Shown: piece by piece, positions 25,907-34,420 of the stretch | Layout: each line of letters begins with the position of its first letter | How positions within the stretch are numbered: position 1 is the stretch's first letter | DNA from: RHKX01 sp046330285 | Lineage (GTDB): Bacteria > Actinomycetota > Thermoleophilia > Solirubrobacterales > 70-9 | Assembly: GCA_046330285.1 (NCBI GenBank) | Contig: JAXLSX010000009.1 | Span: forward strand, 57,663-121,662 | Reading direction: 5' to 3' | Length of the DNA stretch: 64,000 nucleotides | Notes under the pieces: model-generated | Told to the model about the DNA's origin: nothing | Database searches by the model: none | What the model saw: the letters and a program-made list of their open reading frames with translations, nothing else | Translations under genes and position numbers: made by a program

Positions 25907-27364
25907 GTGATCCTCGCGATCGACCAGGGCACGACCGGGAGCACCTGCCTCGTCTTCGACGGCGAAGGCCGGATCGCCGGCCGCGGCTATTCCGAGTTCG
26001 CGCAGTACTTCCCGCGGCCGGGCTGGGTCGAGCACGACGCCTCCGAGATCTGGGAGGTGACCCGCCAGGTCGGCCGTGAGGCGCTCGCCGACGCCGGCAT
26101 CGACGGCGCCGACCTCGACGCGATCGGGATCACCAACCAGCGCGAGACCGTCGTCGCCTGGGACCCGAGGACCGGCGAGCCGGTCCACCACGCACTCGTC
26201 TGGCAGGACCGGCGCACGGCCGAGCGCTGCGGCGAGCTGATCGCCGCCGGCCACACCGATCTCGTCCGCGAGCGGACCGGGCTCGTGATCGACCCCTACT
26301 TCTCGGGAACGAAGATCGAGTGGCTGCTGGCCAACGTCCCCGCCGCCCGCGGCGCGAAGTTCGGGACGATCGACTCCTGGCTCGTCCACAAGCTCTGCGG
26401 CGTCCACGTGACCGACCTCTCCAATGCATCGCGGACGCTGCTCCTCGACATCCGCAGTGGCGAGTGGGACCCGGACCTCTGCGACCTGCTCGGAGTCGAT
26501 CCGGCGTCGCTTCCCGATCCCCGGCCGTCGGCCGAGGTCTACGGCACCACGAGCGAGTTCGGCGGGAACGTGCCGGTGGCGGGCATCGCCGGGGATCAGC
26601 AGGCGGCCCTGTTCGGACAGGCATGTCACCAGCCCGGCGACGCGAAGAACACCTACGGCACCGGCAGCTTCGTGCTGCTCAACAGCGGCGATACCGCCCC
26701 GGTGCCGGTCGAGGGTCTGCTCGGCACGATCGCGTGGGGGATCGGCGAGGAGATCACCTACGCGCTCGAGGCGGCAGTGTTCGTCACCGGCTCCGCGGTC
26801 CAGTGGCTCCGAGACGGCCTCGGGCTGATCGAGAGCGCCGCCGAGACCGCCGCTCTCGCCGCCTCGCTCGACGACAACGACGACGTCTACTTCGTCCCCG
26901 CCCTGACCGGCCTCGGCTCGCCCTACTGGGACCCCTACGCCCGCGGGATGCTGATCGGCCTGACCCGGGGGACCGGCCGCGCCCAGATCGCGCGAGCGAC
27001 GCTCGAGGCGATCGCCTACCAGACCGTCGATGCCGTCCGTGCCCAGGAGGCCGCGTCCGGCGAGCGCCTCAGCGCCCTGCGGGCCGACGGCGGCGCCGTC
27101 GTCAACGAGTGGCTGATGCAGTTCCAGGCCGACGTTCTCGGCTCACCCGTGATCGTTCCCGAGATCAGCGAGACGACCGCGCTCGGCGCCGCCTATCTCG
27201 CCGGGATCGCCGTCGGCGTCTGGGATCGCGAGACGGTCGCCGGGATGTGGCGCGAGCGGGTCGCCTACGAGCCGCGGATGTCCGACGACCGCCGCCTGTT
27301 GCTGCTCGAGCGCTGGCACGACGCCGTCTCCCGCTCGCGGGAGTGGGCCGGCCCGACCGCATAG
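25907..27364 (+). CDS. glpK: Glycerol kinase
   Basis: 485 residues, FGGY carbohydrate kinase. AIDQGTTGSTCLVFDGEGRI at the N-terminus (phosphate 1), GITNQRETVVAWD, VWQDRRTAE and GIAGDQQAALFGQACHQPGD, with YGTGSFVLLNSG, are signatures of glycerol kinase, which makes glycerol 3-phosphate from glycerol and ATP. This feeds phospholipid synthesis, in keeping with the acyltransferase two genes downstream. A -10 box 6 bases before GTG suggests its own promoter although only nine bases separate it from the upstream gene. Confidence 0.95.
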   Translation: MILAIDQGTTGSTCLVFDGEGRIAGRGYSEFAQYFPRPGWVEHDASEIWEVTRQVGREALADAGIDGADLDAIGITNQRETVVAWDPRTGEPVHHALVWQDRRTAERCGELIAAGHTDLVRERTGLVIDPYFSGTKIEWLLANVPAARGAKFGTIDSWLVHKLCGVHVTDLSNASRTLLLDIRSGEWDPDLCDLLGVDPASLPDPRPSAEVYGTTSEFGGNVPVAGIAGDQQAALFGQACHQPGDAKNTYGTGSFVLLNSGDTAPVPVEGLLGTIAWGIGEEITYALEAAVFVTGSAVQWLRDGLGLIESAAETAALAASLDDNDDVYFVPALTGLGSPYWDPYARGMLIGLTRGTGRAQIARATLEAIAYQTVDAVRAQEAASGERLSALRADGGAVVNEWLMQFQADVLGSPVIVPEISETTALGAAYLAGIAVGVWDRETVAGMWRERVAYEPRMSDDRRLLLLERWHDAVSRSREWAGPTA

Positions 27365-27367
27365 ATT
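27362..27367 (+). promoter_or_regulatory. -10 box of the reductase gene over the glpK stop codon
   Basis: TAGATT, 8 bases before the GTG at 27376; its TAG is the glpK stop codon, the same arrangement as at 25895. Confidence 0.4.
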
Positions 27368-27375
27368 TCCCCGCA

Positions 27376-28464
27376 GTGAGCACCCACCTCGTTACCGGAT
27401 TCCCCGGCTTCATCGGCCGCCGCCTCGTCGCCGAGCTGCTCGAGCGCGAGCCCGAGGACTCGATCATTGCCCTCGTCGAGCCGCGGATGGTCGGCGCGGC
27501 CCGCGAGGCCGCGCTGGCGATCGACGGCGGCCCGCGGGTCGAGGTGCTTCCCGGCGACATCACCGATCCGGTGCTGGCTCTCGGCCAGGACCGCTACGCG
27601 CGGCTCGCCGCCGAGGTCGACGTCGTCCACCATCTCGCCGCGGTCTACGACCTCGCCGTGCCGGCGACCGTCGCGCACCGGATCAACGTCGAGGGCACCG
27701 GCAACGTCCTCGCCTTCTGCCGGGCCGCCGAGCGCCTCCAGCGCCTCAACTACGTCAGCACCGCCTACGTCGCGGGCGACCGGACCGGCGTCGTCTACGA
27801 GCACGAGCTCGACCGCGGCCAGGGCTTCAAGAACCACTACGAGTCGACGAAGTTCCAGGCGGAGGTCTGGGTCCGCAGCGCCGCCGACCGGATCCCGACC
27901 ACGATCTTCCGGCCGGCGATCGTCGTCGGCGACTCCCGCACCGGCGAGACCCAGAAGTTCGACGGGCCCTACTACGCGCTTCGCTTCATCGCGGCGACGG
28001 CGGGGAGGGGAATGCCCGTCGCCAACATCGGCCGCGGCGCGACCCCCTTCAACGTCGTCCCCGTCGACTTCATCGTCGACGCACTCGTCGAGCTCGGTCG
28101 CTCCGAGGATGCGATCGGCGAGACGGTCCATCTCTGCGACCCCGAGCCGCTGAGCTCGGCCGGGATGTTCGAGCTGCTGACCGAGCTCTACGGGGCCAGG
28201 CGCGCCTCCTACCGGGTGCCGCCCCGCCTCGTCACCGGCGCGCTCCGGTTCGCGCCGGTCCGCAACTTCTACGGCGGCACCCCGGCGGAGTCGATCCGCT
28301 ACCTGAACCACCCGGTCCGCTACGACACGCGCCGCGCCGGCGAGCTCCTGGCCGCCGCGGGACTGCGCTGTCCGCGGTTCTCCGAATACGCGCCGGCGAT
28401 GGTCTCCTACTTCCGCGAGCACGAGCTCGACCCGGCTTTGGCGCCGGCCGCGACTCCGCGGTAA
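27376..28464 (+). CDS. Extended SDR, thioester-reductase/epimerase-like
   Basis: 362 residues, male-sterility/thioester-reductase type NAD-binding domain: VTGFPGFIGRRLVAELL cofactor loop, VEVLPGDITDPVL, VDVVHHLAAVYDLA, NVEGTGNVLAFCRA and the YESTKFQAE Tyr-Lys pair at about residue 155, then FRPAIVVGDSRTGE. Related proteins reduce long-chain acyl groups or act in lipid modification. The C-terminal 60 residues (NHPVRYDTRRAGELLAAAG) show a sterol-dehydrogenase-like ending. It sits between glycerol kinase and a glycerolipid acyltransferase, pointing to lipid metabolism. Confidence 0.8.
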   Translation: MSTHLVTGFPGFIGRRLVAELLEREPEDSIIALVEPRMVGAAREAALAIDGGPRVEVLPGDITDPVLALGQDRYARLAAEVDVVHHLAAVYDLAVPATVAHRINVEGTGNVLAFCRAAERLQRLNYVSTAYVAGDRTGVVYEHELDRGQGFKNHYESTKFQAEVWVRSAADRIPTTIFRPAIVVGDSRTGETQKFDGPYYALRFIAATAGRGMPVANIGRGATPFNVVPVDFIVDALVELGRSEDAIGETVHLCDPEPLSSAGMFELLTELYGARRASYRVPPRLVTGALRFAPVRNFYGGTPAESIRYLNHPVRYDTRRAGELLAAAGLRCPRFSEYAPAMVSYFREHELDPALAPAATPR

Positions 28465-28515
28465 CCGCTCGCGGGTAGAGGGGTACCAACACCTGCGCGC
28501 AGGGCGCCCTCGAGC

Positions 28516-29283
28516 ATGTCGGAGATCAAGCCACAGCGATACAAGGACGAACGTCCGCCGGAGATCCTCGACGAGTTCCACGAGTACTCGCGCAACAACG
28601 AGCCGTTCATCGTCTACGAGATCGTCCGGCTCGTCACCACGCCGCCGTCGCTTCTGATCTACCGGACCCGCCAGATCGAGGTCGACAACGTCCCCGCGAG
28701 CGGCCCGGTGATCCTCGCCGCCAACCACTTCTCCAACTACGACCACTTCCTCGCCGGCGTCTGGCTGCGGCGGAAGATCCGCTTCATGGCGAAATCGCAG
28801 ATGTTCCGCCAGAACAAGATCCTCGACCTGATCTACAAGTACGGCGGCGTCTTCCCGATCAGACGGGGCCATGCCGACAACGAGGCTTTCGAGACCGTCT
28901 ACGCCATCCTCCGGAACGGCGGCTGCGTGATGATCTACTGCGAGGGCGGTCGGTCGCGAAGCGGTGCCCTCGGCGAGGCCAAGCCCGGGATCGGGCGGGC
29001 CGCGCTCGAGAGCGGCGTTCCCGTCGTCCCGGTCGCTATCCACGGCTCGAAGGGGATCCGGAGCTGGAAGAAGCTGCGCTTCCCGAAGATCACGATCCGT
29101 TACGGCGAGCCCGTCAGCTTCCCGGTCGTCGAGAACCCGAGCCGCGAGCAGCAGCTCGAGTGCGCGCAGGAGATCTTCTCCCACGTCCGCGAGATGTACG
29201 ACGAGCTCGAGCGCGACGGCCGCGACGCCGTCATCAAGCGGGTCCGCGACGGCGAGACGCCGCCGCGTCCGAGTTACTCGTAG
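28516..29283 (+). CDS. 1-acyl-sn-glycerol-3-phosphate acyltransferase (PlsC family)
   Basis: 255 residues. The family's HX4D motif is present in AANHFSNYDHF near residue 73, with FPIRRGHADNEAF, the EGGRSRSGALGEAKPGIG block and PVVPVAIHGSK further on. These enzymes esterify the sn-2 position of lysophosphatidate or another lysophospholipid at the membrane. A short amphipathic/hydrophobic N-terminal segment (IVRLVTTPPSLLIY) may dock it. Together with glpK it fits phospholipid synthesis. It overlaps the convergent MBL-hydrolase gene by ten bases. Confidence 0.9.
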   Translation: MSEIKPQRYKDERPPEILDEFHEYSRNNEPFIVYEIVRLVTTPPSLLIYRTRQIEVDNVPASGPVILAANHFSNYDHFLAGVWLRRKIRFMAKSQMFRQNKILDLIYKYGGVFPIRRGHADNEAFETVYAILRNGGCVMIYCEGGRSRSGALGEAKPGIGRAALESGVPVVPVAIHGSKGIRSWKKLRFPKITIRYGEPVSFPVVENPSREQQLECAQEIFSHVREMYDELERDGRDAVIKRVRDGETPPRPSYS

Positions 29284-30188
29284 ACCTTCTGGACCGTCTT
29301 CCAGCGTTCCGGGTCGTGCCCGGGGAGGATCTCCGCCCGCGGGTAGGTCCGGGCGAACTGCTGGAGCTCCCGCAGCGAGCGCTTCCAGAGGTGCATGTCG
29401 ACCGGCCGCGGCGGACCCTCGCCGCCTTCGAGCTGCGAGCTCAGGTAGATGGCGTCGCCGGCGATCACGAGGTCGCGATCGCTCAGCCTGCAGACCACCG
29501 AGCAGTGACCGGCCGAATGCCCCGGGGTGTAGGCCAGCCGGACGCTGCCGTCGCCGAAGAGGTCGAACGTCCGGCCGAAGCTCGCGTAGGAGGCGACCCC
29601 CGGACCGTCGAAGTCGATCGTGCGGTAGTCGAAGAGGTAGTCGTAGTGGGCGGGGCGGTACCCACGCAGGAATGGCCGCGGATCGGTCGTGGCCGCTTCC
29701 CACTCCGCGTTCGAGACGACGAAGGTCGCGTTCGGGTACTCGGCGATGCCCGACGCGTGGTCGAAGTGGAGATGGGTCATGACGACCATTCGCAGGTCGT
29801 CCTCGTCGATCCCGCGCTCGCGGAGCTGCGAGGGGATGTCGCGGCCGGGCTCGATCCGGGGCTTCGCGAAGCGCGCCGTCAGGCTGCCGAGGTTGGCCGC
29901 CGGCTTCGCCGCGACCGAGCCGTGGAAGCCGGTGTCGACGAGGACGGGTCCCACGGTCGGATGGGTGATCAGGTAGACCGGGATCGGCACGAGCCACCAG
30001 CGCGACTTCGGCGTGCCGAGGCCGAGCATCCGCAGCGTCGCCATCCGGCCGGGCTTGCCGGCGAAGAACTGCGGCGGCGCCAGGATCGAGCCGCCGAGCA
30101 TCGGCTCGACCTTCACGGCGGTGCCGGCCTGGCCGCCTCCGGGCAGCGGCTCGGTCAGCGGGCGCGTTTCAGCCTTGAGCTTGCTCAT
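29274..30188 (-). CDS. Metallo-beta-lactamase-fold hydrolase (lactonase-like)
   Basis: 304 residues from the ATG at 30188. The metal-binding HxHxDH motif is THLHFDHASG near residue 125, with further ligands in YTPGHSAGHCSV and AGDAIY, and the final His in LPGHDPERW. The long loop before the first motif (GFHGSVAAKPAANLGS) and overall length resemble N-acyl-homoserine lactonase/AttM-like members, but the substrate is open. The frame continues far upstream on the minus strand in noise; the start is set where homology-like sequence begins (MSKLKAETRPLTEPLPGGG). Confidence 0.83.
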   Translation of the reverse strand: MSKLKAETRPLTEPLPGGGQAGTAVKVEPMLGGSILAPPQFFAGKPGRMATLRMLGLGTPKSRWWLVPIPVYLITHPTVGPVLVDTGFHGSVAAKPAANLGSLTARFAKPRIEPGRDIPSQLRERGIDEDDLRMVVMTHLHFDHASGIAEYPNATFVVSNAEWEAATTDPRPFLRGYRPAHYDYLFDYRTIDFDGPGVASYASFGRTFDLFGDGSVRLAYTPGHSAGHCSVVCRLSDRDLVIAGDAIYLSSQLEGGEGPPRPVDMHLWKRSLRELQQFARTYPRAEILPGHDPERWKTVQKVYE

Positions 30189-30260
30189 CCGGACCCTGAG
30201 GCTACCCGGACGCCGTCGCCTTCCCGGCCGTTCGCACCGCCGCCGCACGAGCGCTGGCAA

Positions 30261-30266
30261 TAGGCT
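30261..30266 (+). promoter_or_regulatory. -10 box of SDR gene (leaderless)
   Basis: TAGGCT, exactly 6 bases before the GTG at 30273, identical in sequence and spacing to the glpK box. Confidence 0.5.
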
Positions 30267-30272
30267 GGCGCG

Positions 30273-31118
30273 GTGATCTCCCAGCCCTCGAAGATCTTCG
30301 CTTCCGGCCTGCTCGACGGCCAGGTCTGCCTCGTCTCGGGGGCCGGCTCGGGGCTCGGGCGCGAGACCGCGATGGAGCTCGCCCGGCTCGGCGCCACGGT
30401 CGTCGGCTGCGGCCGCCGGCCGGAGCCGATCGAGGAGACGAAGGCGGCGATCGAGGCGATCGGCGGCAGCGGCGACGCCGTCGCCGCCGACATCCGCGAC
30501 GAGGAGGCGGTCGCGGCCCTCGTCGACGGCGTCCTCGAGCGGCACGGCCGGCTCGACCTGCTCGTCAACAACGCCGGCGGCCAGTTCCTCGCCCCGGCGG
30601 AGACGATCAGCGCCAAGGGCTTCCGCACCGTCACCGAGTTGAACGTGCAGGGCACCTGGAACATGACCCACGCCGCCGCGACGAAGGCCTTCATCCCGCA
30701 GAACGGCGGCAAGGTTCTCAGCGTCACGCTCTCTCCCCACAACGGGATGCCGGGCATGGTCCACTCGGGCGCCGCCCGCGCCGCCGTCGAGAACATGATG
30801 CGGACGCTCTCGGTCGAGTGGTCGCGGTACGGGATCCGGCTCTGCGCGATCGCCCCGGGGCAATTCGACACCGAGGTCTTCCGGACGAAGTACCCGGCGC
30901 AGGTCGTCGAGACCGTGCCGCGGACGATCCCGCTCGGCCGGCTCGGTCGCCCCGAGGAGATGGCGTGGCTGATCGCCTACCTCGCGTCGCCCGCCGGCGA
31001 TTTCTTCAGCGGCGCCGTGCTGACGATCGACGGCGCCCGCGACAACTGGTTCGGCTCCTGGCCCCCGCAGATGCAGATGGGCGAGGCGGGCGAGCCGCCC
31101 GCCGAGGAGCGGCGCTAG
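30273..31118 (+). CDS. SDR family oxidoreductase lacking the catalytic Tyr-Lys, 2,4-dienoyl-CoA-reductase-like
   Basis: 281 residues. Rossmann signature VSGAGSGLGRETAMEL, LVNNAGGQFLAP near residue 100 and ELNVQGTWNMTHAA. Where classical SDRs have YxxxK this protein has S-GAA-R (HSGAARAAVENMMRT). Loss of the Tyr is typical of peroxisomal-type 2,4-dienoyl-CoA reductases, which use other residues, and the GQFLAPAE and AVENMMRTLSVEWSRYGIR sections fit that group. A role in unsaturated acyl-CoA breakdown is likely. Its stop shares a CTAG with the convergent SGNH lipoprotein gene. Confidence 0.82.
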   Translation: MISQPSKIFASGLLDGQVCLVSGAGSGLGRETAMELARLGATVVGCGRRPEPIEETKAAIEAIGGSGDAVAADIRDEEAVAALVDGVLERHGRLDLLVNNAGGQFLAPAETISAKGFRTVTELNVQGTWNMTHAAATKAFIPQNGGKVLSVTLSPHNGMPGMVHSGAARAAVENMMRTLSVEWSRYGIRLCAIAPGQFDTEVFRTKYPAQVVETVPRTIPLGRLGRPEEMAWLIAYLASPAGDFFSGAVLTIDGARDNWFGSWPPQMQMGEAGEPPAEERR

Positions 31119-31825
31119 CCCTCTCCGGTGCCGGGGGGCAGCGCGAACGCGCGCTCGCCGAGCCGCCGGTAGCCCTCGATCGAGGGGTGGTCGCCCTCGT
31201 AGGTCCAGGCGTCCTTCATCGTGCCCGGCCGGGCCGGGTCCTCGAGCGTGTCGTGGAACGGAAGCACCGGAACGTCCTCGCGCCGGCCGATCGCCCCGAT
31301 CGCCCGGTTGAGCCGGTCGATGTCGGCGTCGGCGTCCGGGTGGCCGTTGTTCCAAGGGAGGACGTCGGCGATCGCCACCGCGAGGCCCATCGACTTCGCC
31401 TCGCGGACCATGTCGCCGATGTCCGCCGCCGCCTCCGGGACCGGCCGGCCCTGGGCGATGTCGTTGATCCCGCCCTGGATCACGATCGCGTCGGCACCGT
31501 CCGCGCAGGCGTCGAGCCGGAGCGAGATCTGGTCGGTGCGCTCCCCGAACACACCGCAGTTGCGGAAGGCGAGGCCGGGATCGGCCTGCGTGGCCCAGTA
31601 CTCGTACTGGCTGCGCTCGTCGACCTCGGAGCCGATCGCCACCCGGATTCCCTCGTCGGGGTCCCAGAGCGGCGACCCCGCGGTGATCGAGTCGCCGAGA
31701 GCCGCGATGACGGTCTGATCGGGGGCCGCGGCCGTGTCCGTCGCCGGGCCCGGACTGTCGCCGCATCCGGTGACGGCGATGAGCGCGACGGCGAGGGCGA
31801 GAGGAAGGAATCGGGCGAAGGTCAC
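31115..31825 (-). CDS. SGNH/GDSL hydrolase lipoprotein
   Basis: 236 residues. Lipoprotein signal (FLPLALAVALIAVTGC, lipobox VTGC, Cys about 21), so the enzyme is anchored outside the cytoplasmic membrane. Four SGNH blocks: ALGDSITAGSPL (nucleophile Ser), the Gly in NCGVFGERT, GGINDIAQGR (Asn) and GDHPSIEGYR (Asp-His). Members are lipases, esterases or acetyl esterases. The GTG start directly abuts a palindromic operator shared with the divergent MFS pump (31824-31841). Confidence 0.88.
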   Translation of the reverse strand: MTFARFLPLALAVALIAVTGCGDSPGPATDTAAAPDQTVIAALGDSITAGSPLWDPDEGIRVAIGSEVDERSQYEYWATQADPGLAFRNCGVFGERTDQISLRLDACADGADAIVIQGGINDIAQGRPVPEAAADIGDMVREAKSMGLAVAIADVLPWNNGHPDADADIDRLNRAIGAIGRREDVPVLPFHDTLEDPARPGTMKDAWTYEGDHPSIEGYRRLGERAFALPPGTGEG

Positions 31826-31841
31826 TGAACTTCGTTCAAGT
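31824..31841. promoter_or_regulatory. Palindromic operator between lipoprotein and MFS pump
   Basis: TGAAC-TTC-GTTCA (31826-31838) is a perfect 5-bp inverted repeat with partly matching flanks (ACT...AGT). It starts at the GTG of the minus-strand lipoprotein gene and lies 53 bases before the pump's TTG. Such sites are typical for TetR- or MarR-type repressors of drug pumps, but no such regulator gene is adjacent. Confidence 0.45.
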
Positions 31842-31893
31842 CAACGGACAAGCCGGCCGATTGGATGAGACCGGGACCAAGCAGGGAGAAGTT

Positions 31894-33447
31894 TTGAGCA
31901 CAGGGACAGGGGCAGGGACTCACAAGAAGCTCGTGCTGGCGGCCATGATCTGCGCCGTCGCGATGACGTTCATTGATCAGACGATCGTGTCGATCGCGAT
32001 CCCCGATCTGCAGAAGGACCTGAAGCTCGGCGAATCGGGCGCGCAGTGGATCGTCAACGGGTACCTGGTCGCTCTCGCGGCCCTGTTCGCGTTCGGCGGT
32101 CGCATCGCCGACATTCGAGGCCACAAGCGGATGGTGATGATCGGCATCGTCATCTTCACCTTCGCGTCGGCCATGTGCGGCGCCACACCCACCGGGGACA
32201 TCTCCGAAGCGTGGATCGTGTTCTTCCGGGTCGTCCAGGGCGTCGGCGCCGCGATCATGTTCCCGGCCGCGCTGGCCATCGTTGTGGACGCCTTCCCTGT
32301 CGAGGAGCGCGGAAAGGCGATGGCCGCCTTCTTCGGAATCGCCGGCGGCCTCACCGCGGTCGGTCCTCTCGCCGGTGGCTTTCTGATCGAGATCTCCTGG
32401 CGGACCATCTTCTGGATCAACGTCCCGGTCGCGATCATCGCGGTGCTGCTGACGCTTCGAGCGAACCCGAGCAACGAGCCACGCCCGGCGAAGCTCGACT
32501 ACCGCGGCGCGGTGCTGGCGGCCGTCGGCCTCGGCCTCCTCGTTCTCGGCCTTCAGCAGGCCAGCGACTGGGGCTGGGACAGTCCCGCCACGATCGGCGC
32601 GATCGTGGTCGGACTCGCGGTGATCGGCATGTTCGTACGGACCGAGCTTCGAACGGACCCCCCGTTGATGCAGGTCCGGATCTTCAAGAACTCGGCGTTC
32701 GCGGCGGACAACCTGGTCCTGCTGCTGATTTCGATCGCCTTCGTACCGATGTTCCTGTTCGCCTCCATGTATTCGCAGATCTCGCTCGAGTTCAGCGCCA
32801 GCGAGGCCGGTGGCTACCTCGGAGTCTTCTTCGGCGGGTTCGTGATCGCCTCGCAATGGGGCGGGCGGATGCTCGATGCCGTCGGGGCGAAGCGGCCGGT
32901 GATGATCGGCTGCGCGATCGCCGCGGTCGGCTACTACCTGTGGGCGAAGTCGATGCCCGACACCGACCCCGGATCGTGGGATCAGTGGTGGCGGATCGTC
33001 ATCGCCGGCGCCGGGTCGGGCTTCGTGCTTGGACCGATCACCACCGATGCGCTCAACCGCGCTCCCCACACCAGCTACGGCGAGGTAACCGGGATCACCC
33101 AGACCGCCCGTAACGTCGGCGCCAGCCTCGGCATCGCGATCCTCGGCACCATCCTGATCTCCGAGAACCGCTCCAACATCGAGTCCGGCTTCGAGAAGCT
33201 CGGTGCCTCGAAGGAGCAGGCCGATGCCGTCGCGAGCTCGATCACCCAGACGGGCGGGGGCCAGGCCTCCGACGCGATCTCATCCGGCGGCGCAAAGGCC
33301 CAGCAGTTTCTCGAGACCGTCCAGCACAGCTTCGCCCAGTCGACCGAAGTCGTCTTCTACGGCATGGCCGTAGCGATGCTCCTCGGCCTCGTGGTGACTG
33401 CCCTGCGGGTACCGCAGGGCAAGCCACCCGAGGCCCCGATCGAGTAG
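31894..33447 (+). CDS. MFS drug transporter, DHA2 (14-TM) family
   Basis: 517 residues from the TTG at 31894, preferred to 31861 because GGGAGAA stands five to ten bases upstream. About 14 hydrophobic segments. Motif A is seen as GGRIADIRGHKRMVMIG between segments 2 and 3, and the segment-5 motif C-like region as GIAGGLTAVGPLAGGFL. TFIDQTIVSIAIPDL in segment 1 carries the DHA2-typical Asp. The cytoplasmic membrane protein should export drugs or metabolites by proton antiport. Codon choice looks less GC-extreme than its neighbours, so it may be a later arrival. Confidence 0.9.
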   Translation: MSTGTGAGTHKKLVLAAMICAVAMTFIDQTIVSIAIPDLQKDLKLGESGAQWIVNGYLVALAALFAFGGRIADIRGHKRMVMIGIVIFTFASAMCGATPTGDISEAWIVFFRVVQGVGAAIMFPAALAIVVDAFPVEERGKAMAAFFGIAGGLTAVGPLAGGFLIEISWRTIFWINVPVAIIAVLLTLRANPSNEPRPAKLDYRGAVLAAVGLGLLVLGLQQASDWGWDSPATIGAIVVGLAVIGMFVRTELRTDPPLMQVRIFKNSAFAADNLVLLLISIAFVPMFLFASMYSQISLEFSASEAGGYLGVFFGGFVIASQWGGRMLDAVGAKRPVMIGCAIAAVGYYLWAKSMPDTDPGSWDQWWRIVIAGAGSGFVLGPITTDALNRAPHTSYGEVTGITQTARNVGASLGIAILGTILISENRSNIESGFEKLGASKEQADAVASSITQTGGGQASDAISSGGAKAQQFLETVQHSFAQSTEVVFYGMAVAMLLGLVVTALRVPQGKPPEAPIE

Positions 33448-33482
33448 CTGCTGCAGATGTCGGCCGTCTCCTGCGGGCTACT

Positions 33483-33521
33483 GGGCGCGTTTCACGTTCC
33501 TATGGAACGCGATCCGCGCCC
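33483..33521. terminator. Nested hairpin, probable bidirectional terminator
   Basis: GGGCGCG and CGCGCCC enclose 5-base internal loops and a second stem CGTTCC-TAT-GGAACG. It lies in the 103-base gap between the convergent MFS and FabG-like genes. There is no clear T-tract, so Rho-independent function is only probable. Confidence 0.55.
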
Positions 33522-33550
33522 GGTAGCGCCGCAGCTCCCTCACTCAGTCT

Positions 33551-34378
33551 CTACGAGTACATCCCCGTGAACTGGCCGCCGGTGACGTTGATCACCTGGC
33601 CGTGGATGTAGTTCGCGTAGTCGGAGCAGAGCAGGAGCACCGGGCCGGCGGCCTCGGCGGGCTCGGCGGCACGACCGAGCGGGATCATCATCTTGCCCAT
33701 CTGCCGCATCTGCTCGGGGATGCCGAGCTCGATCTTCTCGCCCTCACGCTCGATCTCGCCGGCGTTCTCCTTGGCCGCGGTGAGGCGGGTCTCGACGAAG
33801 CCGAACGCGATCGCGTTGCAGTTGATCTTGAACTGACCCCACTCCTTGGCGATCGTCTTCGTCAGGCCGGTCACGCCCGCCTTCGCGGCCGAGTAGTTGG
33901 CCTGGCCGGCGTTGCCCATCGTTCCCGAGACGGAGGAGATGTTGACGATCTTCCGGAACACCTCGCGGCCTTCGGCCTGCTCGGCCTTGGCAGCCTCGCG
34001 CCAGTGGGGGGCGATCGCGCGGATGACGCGGAACGGGACGATTGTGTGGATGTCGAGCATCGCCTGGAACTGCTCGTCGGTCATCCGGTGGACGACCCCG
34101 TCCCAGGTGTAGCCGGCGTTGTTGACGACCGCGTCGACCGAGCCGAAGGCGTCGACCGCGGCGGCGACGAGCTTGTCGGCCGCGTCGGGCTCGGTCAGGT
34201 CGCCGCTGAAGACGGCGGTCTCGCCGTCGATCTCGCTGGCCGCCTGCTCGGCGACGTCACCGTCGATGTCGTTGATGAGGACCTTGGCGCCCTCGGCGAC
34301 GAACAGCTCCGCCGTCGCCCGGCCGATGCCGCGGGCAGAGCCCGTGATGATCGCCGCCTTGCCGTCGAGAAGTCCCAT
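33551..34378 (-). CDS. 3-oxoacyl-ACP reductase-like SDR
   Basis: 275 residues. ITGSARGIGRATAELF cofactor loop, VVNNAGYTWDGVVHRM, catalytic Ser in VNISSVSGTMG and YSAAKAGVTGLTKTIAKEW with Tyr-Lys. The fold and the C-terminal CSDYANYIHGQVINVTGGQF match FabG-type reductases, which reduce 3-oxoacyl thioesters with NADPH. An insertion of about 20 charged residues (AKEQAEG...REVF) between the NNAG and Ser regions is found in actinobacterial FabG-like proteins. No other fatty-acid synthesis genes are next to it. It may instead belong to acyl-CoA or sterol catabolism together with the acyl-CoA dehydrogenase at 35004. Confidence 0.85.
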   Translation of the reverse strand: MGLLDGKAAIITGSARGIGRATAELFVAEGAKVLINDIDGDVAEQAASEIDGETAVFSGDLTEPDAADKLVAAAVDAFGSVDAVVNNAGYTWDGVVHRMTDEQFQAMLDIHTIVPFRVIRAIAPHWREAAKAEQAEGREVFRKIVNISSVSGTMGNAGQANYSAAKAGVTGLTKTIAKEWGQFKINCNAIAFGFVETRLTAAKENAGEIEREGEKIELGIPEQMRQMGKMMIPLGRAAEPAEAAGPVLLLCSDYANYIHGQVINVTGGQFTGMYS

Positions 34379-34420
34379 GTCTGCGTTGTCTCCTTGGTGG
34401 GGGTTGAAGCCGCCGGGACT

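Noticed and set aside
26320..28464. 714-residue protein overlapping glpK
   Set aside because: The first half is an Arg-rich shifted reading of glpK; the reductase starts at the GTG at 27376 with a -10 box before it.
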